Shown: positions 6,145 through 10,643 of the stretch, in pieces | Layout: each line of letters starts with the position of its first letter | Position numbering within the stretch: the first letter of the stretch is position 1 | Origin: an uncultured Clostridia bacterium | Lineage (GTDB): Bacteria; Bacillota; Clostridia; Oscillospirales; Ruminococcaceae | Assembly: GCA_937894185.1 (NCBI GenBank) | Contig: CALCSA010000284.1 | Location: 1-10,643, forward strand | Direction of reading: 5' to 3' | DNA length: 10,643 bases | Made by a program: the position numbers and the translations under genes | Notes under the pieces: model-generated | What the model was told of the DNA's origin: nothing | The model's input: only the letters and a program-made list of their open reading frames with translations | The model's database searches: none

Positions 6145-6169
6145 TTTTACCCCAAGTGTGGGGATAAAA
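6145..6169 (-). other. Near-perfect 25-bp palindrome in the purD-TIGR03960 gap
   Basis: On the plus strand TTTTACCCCA and TGGGGATAAAA (6145-6154 and 6159-6169) form 10 paired bases with one unpaired base, around a 4-nt centre. It could be a DNA operator or an RNA hairpin. In RNA its 5' arm can instead pair with GGGGA just upstream (hairpin 6175-6160, GGGGA-CTTTTA-TCCCC), so the two folds exclude each other. No long U-run follows, so it is not an obvious terminator. The rest of the 6034-6266 gap holds only weak promoter-like hexamers and a hairpin at 6208-6236. Confidence 0.4.
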
Positions 6170-6207
6170 GTCCCCTGCTATTTTAAAGGCCGACGGCATA
6201 GGGCAAG

Positions 6208-6236
6208 GGGAATGCCTTGGATACCGGGCTATTCCC
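6208..6236 (-). other. Hairpin downstream of purD
   Basis: Thirty bases after the purD stop the RNA can form GGGAATAGCC against GGCATTCCC, a 9-bp stem with one bulged A and a 10-nt loop. No U-run follows, so it fits an mRNA 3'-end stabiliser or Rho/processing site better than an intrinsic terminator. Overlapping alternative stems exist in this G/C-rich patch, so chance is a real possibility. Confidence 0.35.
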
Positions 6237-6266
6237 TGTTAGATCCGCCAGCAGTCGCACTTTACC

Positions 6267-7544
6267 TTAATATCTGCCGATATCCCCCCGGTACTGCATT
6301 CCGGGAAAGGAGATGCCGCCTGCGGCCTTATATGCTGTTTGGAGGGCATCGTCCAGATTATCCCCCACGGCGGTGACTCCCATGACACGGCCCCCCGCCG
6401 TCACAAAACGGCCGTCGGCCCTGCGGGTTCCCGCATGGTAGACCACGGCGCCGCTTTGGGCTGCCTGTCCCGAATCTTCCAGCCCCTCGATGGCAAGGCC
6501 CACGGGGTAAGAGCCGGGATAGCCGCCGCTGGCCAGCACCACACAGGCCGCGGCTCCCTGCTTCCAGGCCACGGGGGTCTGGGCCAGAGTGCCTGACCGG
6601 GTGGCCAACATAATCTCCACCAGATCGGATTCCAGCAGGGGCAGCACCACTTGGGTTTCCGGGTCGCCAAAGCGGCAGTTGTACTCAATGACCTTGGGGC
6701 CTTGCGGGGTGAGCATCAGGCCGAAGTAGAGGCAGCCCCGGAAGGGACAGCCCTCCTGTGCCATGGCCTGCACCGTGGGCAGAAAAATTTCCTCCATGCA
6801 GCGCTCCGCCAGCTTGGGGGTGTAGTGGGGATTGGGGGCAATGGCTCCCATTCCTCCGGTGTTAGGGCCCTCGTTGCCATCGTAGGCCCGCTTGTGGTCC
6901 ATGGAGCTGACCATGGGAACCACCGTTTTGCCGTCGCAGAAGGCCAGCACCGACACCTCCGGCCCGGTGAGGAACTCCTCTACCACAATGCGGCTGCCGC
7001 TTTCCCCAAAGATTTTATCCTCCATCATCCGGCGGACAGCCTCCTCGGCTTCAGCCAGATTCTGGGCGATGACCACACCCTTGCCCAAAGCCAGACCGTC
7101 GGCCTTGATGACACAGGGCCAGCTATTCCGCGCCTGGATGTAGGCGGCAGCCAAAGCCGCATCCTCAAAGGTGCGGTGAGCCGCCGTGGGGATGTGGTAC
7201 TTTTCCATCAAATCTTTGGCGAACACCTTGCTGCCCTCGATGGCGGCGGCGGCGCGGTTGGGGCCAAAAGCGGGAATGCCCCGGGCCTCCAGAGCGTCCA
7301 CCATTCCCATGCAGAGGGGATCGTCGGGAGCCACCACCACCAGATCAAAGGCCTGCTGTGCGGCATAGTCCACCATGGCGTCCAGATCGGTGGCTTTAAT
7401 GTCCACGCAGAGGGCATCGGCGGCGATACCCGCATTGCCGGGGGCACAGTGAATCTCCCGCGCCTTGGGGCTTTCTTTCAGCTTGCGAACCAGAGCATGC
7501 TCCCGGCCTCCGCCGCCCACTACCAATATCTTCAACAGTATCAC
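6267..7544 (-). CDS. purD: Phosphoribosylamine--glycine ligase (GAR synthetase)
   Basis: A 425-residue ATP-grasp ligase that joins glycine to phosphoribosylamine, the second step of de novo purine synthesis. The N-terminal nucleotide-fold strand KILVVGGGGREHA is at 5-17, the ATP-grasp segment WPCVIKADGLALGKGVV at 142-158, the PNTGGMGA glycine-rich loop at 227-234, and the RFGDPETQ signature with metal-binding residues at 291-298. Length and all blocks are normal. The start is uncertain: the frame opens at GTG 7544-7542, but most family members begin at MKxLVxGxGG, which here would be TTG at 7535-7533. Neither has a clear Shine-Dalgarno sequence, unlike most other genes in the window. An intrinsic terminator lies 33 bp upstream, so expression relative to purH may be reduced or conditional. 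Confidence 0.98.
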   Translation of the reverse strand: MILLKILVVGGGGREHALVRKLKESPKAREIHCAPGNAGIAADALCVDIKATDLDAMVDYAAQQAFDLVVVAPDDPLCMGMVDALEARGIPAFGPNRAAAAIEGSKVFAKDLMEKYHIPTAAHRTFEDAALAAAYIQARNSWPCVIKADGLALGKGVVIAQNLAEAEEAVRRMMEDKIFGESGSRIVVEEFLTGPEVSVLAFCDGKTVVPMVSSMDHKRAYDGNEGPNTGGMGAIAPNPHYTPKLAERCMEEIFLPTVQAMAQEGCPFRGCLYFGLMLTPQGPKVIEYNCRFGDPETQVVLPLLESDLVEIMLATRSGTLAQTPVAWKQGAAACVVLASGGYPGSYPVGLAIEGLEDSGQAAQSGAVVYHAGTRRADGRFVTAGGRVMGVTAVGDNLDDALQTAYKAAGGISFPGMQYRGDIGRY

Positions 7545-7576
7545 AACCAGTTCTTTTAATCTTTATTGGATGGAAG

Positions 7577-7600
7577 AAAAACGCCTTGGTTCGGCGTTTT
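7577..7600 (-). terminator. Rho-independent terminator between purH and purD
   Basis: The transcript forms AAAACGCC (7600-7593), loop GAACCAA, and GGCGTTTT (7585-7578), with the stem running into a five-U tract. It stands 74 bp after the purH stop and 33 bp before purD. No promoter is evident between it and purD, so purD must depend on readthrough, on antitermination, or on a promoter I could not see. The A-run on the other arm makes it potentially bidirectional. Confidence 0.85.
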
Positions 7601-7674
7601 CTCCTTGCAGTACTTCTAAATCCCGGGGGAAGCCAAGGCCCTGCCGGGCAAGGCTCTCCGCGCTTGGTTCTTTT

Positions 7675-9231
7675 TTAATGCTTGAAGTGGCGCATACCGG
7701 TAAAGACCATGGCGATGCCCGCTTCGTCACAGGCTTTGATGGAATCCTCGTCCCGCATGGCTCCTCCCGGCTGGATGATGGCGGTAATCCCCGCCTTGGC
7801 CGCCAGCTCCACGCAGTCGCTGAAGGGGAAAAAGGCGTCGGAGGCCATGACGCTGCCTTTGGCGTTGTTCCCCGCGTATTTGACCGCCAGTTCTAAAGCG
7901 GTGATCCGGTTGGTTTGCCCCGGGCCCACACCCACGGTGCCGTTTTCCTTGGCCAGCACAATGGCGTTGGATTTGACGTGCTTAACCACCTTCCAGGCAA
8001 GGCGCAGCTGCTCCATCTCCCCGGCGGTGGGTGCCCGCTTGGTGACCACCTTTATAGCATCCTCGTTCATCAGCTGGGTATCCAGCTCCTGCACCAACAG
8101 GCCCCCCGCCACCTTCTTCATATCCAGCATGCCGGGGGTGTTGCTCTGGGCAAGGGTCGGCAGCTCCAACAGGCGGATGTTCTTCTTCTGCTCCAGAATC
8201 TCAAGGGCCTCGGCGGAAAAAGCGGGAGCCAGAATGATCTCCAGAAAGATTTCGCTCATCTTTTGGGCGGTGGGAGCGTCCACCTCCCGGTTGAGGGCAA
8301 CGATTCCCCCAAAGATGGAGACGGGATCGCTGTCGTAAGCGTTTTGGTAGGCTTCCAGCAGGGTGTCCCCCAGCCCGACGCCGCAGGGATTAGCGTGCTT
8401 GACCGCCACGGCACAGGGCTTTTCGCTGCCGAACTCCTTGAGGGTATCCAGAGCGCCGTTGGCGTCGTTGATGTTGTTAAAGCTAAGCTCCTTGCCGTGG
8501 AGCTGCTTTGCCGCCGACAGCACGTTGCCCTTTTTGCCCACCTCCCGGTAGAAGGCCCCCTGCTGATGGGGATTTTCGCCGTAGCGCATCTCCTGAACCT
8601 TTTCGTAAGTGCAGGTAAGCCGCTCCGGGAAGAGGGGGGTGTCCTCACATTGGCCCCGCAGGTAATTGGCGATCAGAGCGTCGTAAGCGGCGGTGTGCTC
8701 AAACACCTTGGCCGCCAGCTTGAACTTCAGCTCCCGGGAAAGCTCCTTCCCCTGCTCCAGCTGCTCCAGAATTTTGGGGTAATCCCCGGGGTCCACCACC
8801 ACCGCCACATCCTGCCAGTTCTTGGCGGCGGCGCGGATCATGGTGGGACCGCCGATGTCTATGTTTTCCACCGCGTCCTCCAAGGTCACCCCATCCTTGA
8901 GGATGGTCTCCTTAAAGGGGTAGAGGTTGATGGCCACAATATCGATGGGGGTGACCCCCAGCTCCTTGATTTGCTCCATGTGGGCGGGGTTGCCCCGCAT
9001 GGCCAAAATCCCCGCGTGAATCATGGGGTGCAGGGTTTTCACTCTGCCATCCAGACATTCGGGAAAGCCGGTGATCCGGCTCACCTCGGTGTTTTCTACC
9101 CCTGCCTGAGTCAGGGCCTTGGCGGTTCCCCCGGTAGAGACAATCTCATACCCCAGCTTTGCCAGTCCCCGGGCAAATTCTACCGCTCCGGTTTTATCGG
9201 AAACACTGATTAATACACGCTTTTTACTCAT
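7675..9231 (-). CDS. purH: Bifunctional AICAR transformylase / IMP cyclohydrolase
   Basis: A 518-residue protein of normal length that carries out the last two steps of IMP synthesis: formylation of AICAR by 10-formyl-tetrahydrofolate, then ring closure. The N-terminal cyclohydrolase domain (about 1-190) shows SVSDKTG at 9-15, VSTGGTAKAL at 31-40 and LDGRVKTLHP at 60-69. The C-terminal transformylase domain shows RYGENPHQ at 216-223, the catalytic Lys278-His279 in VKHANPCG (277-284), GVGPGQTNR at 434-442, ASDAFFPF at 463-470 and QPGGAMRDED at 487-496. The ATG at 9231-9229 follows a G-rich sequence (GGGGGGA) with an 8-nt gap. It lies 37 bp after purN and is followed by a terminator, so it may be the last gene of the main purine transcript. 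Confidence 0.99.
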   Translation of the reverse strand: MSKKRVLISVSDKTGAVEFARGLAKLGYEIVSTGGTAKALTQAGVENTEVSRITGFPECLDGRVKTLHPMIHAGILAMRGNPAHMEQIKELGVTPIDIVAINLYPFKETILKDGVTLEDAVENIDIGGPTMIRAAAKNWQDVAVVVDPGDYPKILEQLEQGKELSRELKFKLAAKVFEHTAAYDALIANYLRGQCEDTPLFPERLTCTYEKVQEMRYGENPHQQGAFYREVGKKGNVLSAAKQLHGKELSFNNINDANGALDTLKEFGSEKPCAVAVKHANPCGVGLGDTLLEAYQNAYDSDPVSIFGGIVALNREVDAPTAQKMSEIFLEIILAPAFSAEALEILEQKKNIRLLELPTLAQSNTPGMLDMKKVAGGLLVQELDTQLMNEDAIKVVTKRAPTAGEMEQLRLAWKVVKHVKSNAIVLAKENGTVGVGPGQTNRITALELAVKYAGNNAKGSVMASDAFFPFSDCVELAAKAGITAIIQPGGAMRDEDSIKACDEAGIAMVFTGMRHFKH

Positions 9232-9268
9232 CGCTATTCCCCCCGCAATTGTCGTCGATGTGTCCTGT

Positions 9269-9891
9269 CTATTCTAAAGTAAGCCGCAGTTTCGGCTTTT
9301 CATCTTCTTTGTCCCGGCAGAGCATGGCCACGGCCTGAGGCAGAATCTCCCACTCTGCCTGCTCCATCACCCGGCGCTGAAGGGTCTCGGGGGTGTCTCC
9401 CGGCTGGACCTCCACCGCCTTTTGCAGCAAAATCTCTCCCCCGTCCACCACCTCGTTGACTAAATGGACGGTGGCTCCCGTCACCTTGACCCCCCGGTCC
9501 AGCGCTGCCCGGTGAACCTTCAGACCGTACATCCCCGGGCCGGAAAAGGCGGGGATGAGGGAGGGGTGAACGTTGATGATGCGGTTTTGGTACCGGGCAA
9601 GGATACCCGGGCCCAGCACCGACAAAAATCCCGCCAGCACCACCAGATCGATTTTGTGGCGGGCCAGCTCGGCGCAGAGCATCATGTCAAACAGTTCGGG
9701 AGCCAATTCCTTGCGGGATACCACCGCCGTGGCAATTCCCGCCGCGGCAGCCCGTTCCAGCGCATAGGCCTTCCGCTTGAAAAGATGACCAGCACGATCT
9801 CTCCCCCGGGGAGGCCTCCCCGCTGCTGGGCCTCCAACAGTGCCTGCAGGTTGGTGCCGCCTCCGCTGACCAGAACCGCGATGCGGGTCAT
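9269..9891 (-). pseudogene. purN: Phosphoribosylglycinamide formyltransferase (GAR transformylase), interrupted by a frameshift
   Basis: The gene would encode a PurN of about 207 residues, the usual length, but it lies in two frames. The first 36 codons (9891-9784) give the start MTRIAVLVSGGGTNLQALL up to EIVLVI. Continuing in that frame gives unrelated residues and a stop at 9682. The rest, from KAYALERA to the stop at 9269, is in the next frame and keeps all PurN hallmarks: INVHPSLIPAFSG with the catalytic Asn and His, and the later VNEVVDGGEIL with the catalytic Asp. Five bases (TTTTC, 9783-9779) stand where six are needed, so one base appears missing. All else is intact, so this is either a very recent mutation, a sequencing or assembly error, or, less likely, a -1 recoding site. 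ATG at 9891 is preferred to ATG at 9903, which abuts the AAAGGA ribosome binding site. Confidence 0.88.
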
Positions 9892-9923
9892 ATAAACAAC
9901 CATTCCTTTCTCTTGCGTTTAGA

Positions 9924-9959
9924 TACAAAACAACCTTAAAAAAAAATAATTGTTTTGTA
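9924..9959 (-). repeat. Perfect 10-bp inverted repeat in an AT-rich patch between purM and purN
   Basis: TACAAAACAA (9924-9933) and its exact reverse complement TTGTTTTGTA (9950-9959) flank a 16-bp A/T-rich centre with nine consecutive A on the plus strand. The element is strikingly AT-rich in a GC-rich window and lies 33 bp before the purN start. It may be a repressor operator, an RNA hairpin with a U-rich loop, or the trace of a small insertion. The repeat is certain; its role is not. Confidence 0.6.
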
Positions 9960-10005
9960 CATCCATCGCGGTTCTCGCCGCAAGCGAGGAGCGATTGGCA
10001 CATCA

Positions 10006-10033
10006 GAGCTTGCGTGATGTTTCACGTAAGCTC
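10006..10033 (-). other. purM: Hairpin spanning the purM stop codon
   Basis: GAGCTTACGTG (10033-10023) can pair with CACGCAAGCTC (10016-10006): 11 positions with a single A-C mismatch, and loop AAACAT. The purM stop codon TGA lies at the loop edge, so a terminating ribosome would open the stem. No U-run follows. The 3' arm has competing partners further downstream. Confidence 0.5.
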
Positions 10034-10643
10034 TACCCCGCCTTCTCCTGCTGTCACCCTGCCGATGGGGTAGGCTTCTACTCCGTTTGCCCGAAGGATG
10101 CTCACCGTTTTATCGGCATCTTCCGATGCCACCACGGCGCACATCCCCACCCCCATGTTAAAGGTGTTAAACATATCCCGCTGGGGAATCTTCCCCTCCT
10201 TGGCGATGACGTCAAAGATGGGGGGAGTTTTTACCGTGGCCAGCTCAATCCGGGCGCCTAAGCCCTTGGGCAAGGCGCGGGGGATGTTTTCGTAAAAGCC
10301 GCCGCCGGTGATGTGGCTGAGGGAGTGGATGTTCACCTGCTCCAACAGGGCCAGAATGGGCTTTACGTAAATTTTGGTGGGGGTGAGCAGATCTTCTCCC
10401 AGCGTTTTGCCCAGCTCGGCTACATACTGATCCACCCGGCCTTTTTCTTCTACCCGCAGGGCCTTGCGCACCAAAGAAAATCCGTTGGAATGGACCCCGG
10501 AAGAAGGCAAAGCAATGATCGCATCTCCCGCCCGGACGTTTTCGCTGTCCAGAATTTTTTCCCGGTCGGCGATGCCTACGGCAAAGCCCACCAGATCGTA
10601 TTCATCCTCGGCGTAAAAGCCGGGCATCTCGGCAGTTTCCCCG
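10022..10643 (-). CDS. purM: Phosphoribosylformylglycinamidine cyclo-ligase (AIR synthetase), C-terminal part
   Basis: The final 206 codons are present; the beginning lies beyond the right edge, with roughly 135-140 residues missing compared with the usual length of about 340. The enzyme uses ATP to close the imidazole ring of FGAM, forming AIR. The visible part starts at GETAEMPGFY, a conserved block of the family, followed by LVGFAVGIADR, AGDAIIALPSSGVHSNGFSLVRK, the HITGGGFYENIPRALP glycine-rich segment and the FNMGVGM block near the end, all typical of PurM. No frameshift or internal stop occurs. It is separated from purN by 130 bp of unusual, AT-rich and hairpin-prone sequence, a wider gap than the other purine gene junctions except purH-purD. 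Confidence 0.98.
   Translation of the reverse strand, partial: GETAEMPGFYAEDEYDLVGFAVGIADREKILDSENVRAGDAIIALPSSGVHSNGFSLVRKALRVEEKGRVDQYVAELGKTLGEDLLTPTKIYVKPILALLEQVNIHSLSHITGGGFYENIPRALPKGLGARIELATVKTPPIFDVIAKEGKIPQRDMFNTFNMGVGMCAVVASEDADKTVSILRANGVEAYPIGRVTAGEGGVELT

Noticed and set aside
6034..6266. SAM, cobalamin or purine riboswitch upstream of the radical SAM gene
   Set aside because: I looked for the conserved cores of these classes by eye and did not find them; only generic hairpins are seen.
6651..7559. Open frame of 302 codons on the plus strand
   Set aside because: Antisense to purD, rich in His/Gly/Leu with no domain, and without a ribosome binding site that would stand out.
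7915..9213. Open frame of 432 codons on the plus strand
   Set aside because: It lies fully antisense to purH, whose protein is unmistakable. Its translation has no recognisable motif, and long antisense frames are expected in GC-rich genes.
9776..9790. Programmed -1 frameshift site in purN
   Set aside because: A four-U run is present, but there is no X XXY YYZ heptamer and I saw no clear downstream structure, so a mutation or sequence error is more likely.
9892..10003. Upstream extension of the second purN frame as a single 244-codon gene
   Set aside because: The extra N-terminal part reads through intergenic sequence and an out-of-frame copy of the true purN start. The PurN signature SGGGTNL is in the other frame, so a frameshift explains the data better.
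1..10643. CRISPR array, tRNA, rRNA, insertion sequence or phage genes
   Set aside because: No spaced direct repeats, clover-leaf-like sequences, transposase motifs or phage-type genes were seen on either strand.

Overview
The window is a GC-rich, tightly packed stretch of bacterial core genome in which every supported gene lies on the minus strand, so transcription runs from high to low coordinates. Gene content and order (a purM-N-H-D purine cluster, a paired radical SAM/DUF2344 module, then rplS-lepB-rbgA(ylqF)-rnhB-yraN), the good GGAGG-type ribosome binding sites and the frequent GTG/TTG starts point to a Firmicute. A high-GC clostridium of the Oscillospiraceae/Ruminococcaceae type is my best guess; this is inference, as no rRNA is present.

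Region by region in the direction of transcription: (1) 10643-7675 holds the 3' part of purM, a 118-bp AT-rich and structured gap, purN (interrupted by an apparent one-base frameshift), and purH. A Rho-independent terminator at 7577-7600 then separates purH from purD (7544-6267). These enzymes cover the GAR synthetase, GAR transformylase, AIR synthetase, AICAR transformylase and IMP cyclohydrolase steps of de novo purine synthesis. (2) After a 233-bp gap with several inverted repeats come two translationally overlapping genes: a B12-binding-type radical SAM protein of the TIGR03960 family and its partner of the TIGR03936/DUF2344 family. Both are of unknown function. (3) A near-consensus extended -10 promoter (3459-3487) drives rplS (ribosomal protein L19) through a leader of about 115 nt that can fold over its own Shine-Dalgarno sequence. 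A strong terminator follows rplS directly, and a second promoter overlaps that terminator, so the lepB-rbgA-rnhB-yraN-dipeptidase operon can be read separately from rplS. (4) The lepB operon encodes signal peptidase I, a circularly permuted GTPase for 50S assembly, ribonuclease HII, a UPF0102 nuclease-like protein and the first 84 residues of an M19 dipeptidase that runs off the left edge. The last three genes overlap their neighbours by 14 and 17 bp.

There is no phage, transposon, CRISPR array, tRNA or rRNA, and I see no clearly new biological system. The points worth a second look are the purN frameshift, the regulatory architecture between genes (terminator/promoter overlap after rplS, possible SD switch in the rplS leader, purH-purD terminator, alternative hairpins around the purM stop codon, a perfect 10-bp inverted repeat before purN, structured leader of the radical SAM gene), and the uncharacterised radical SAM/DUF2344 pair.
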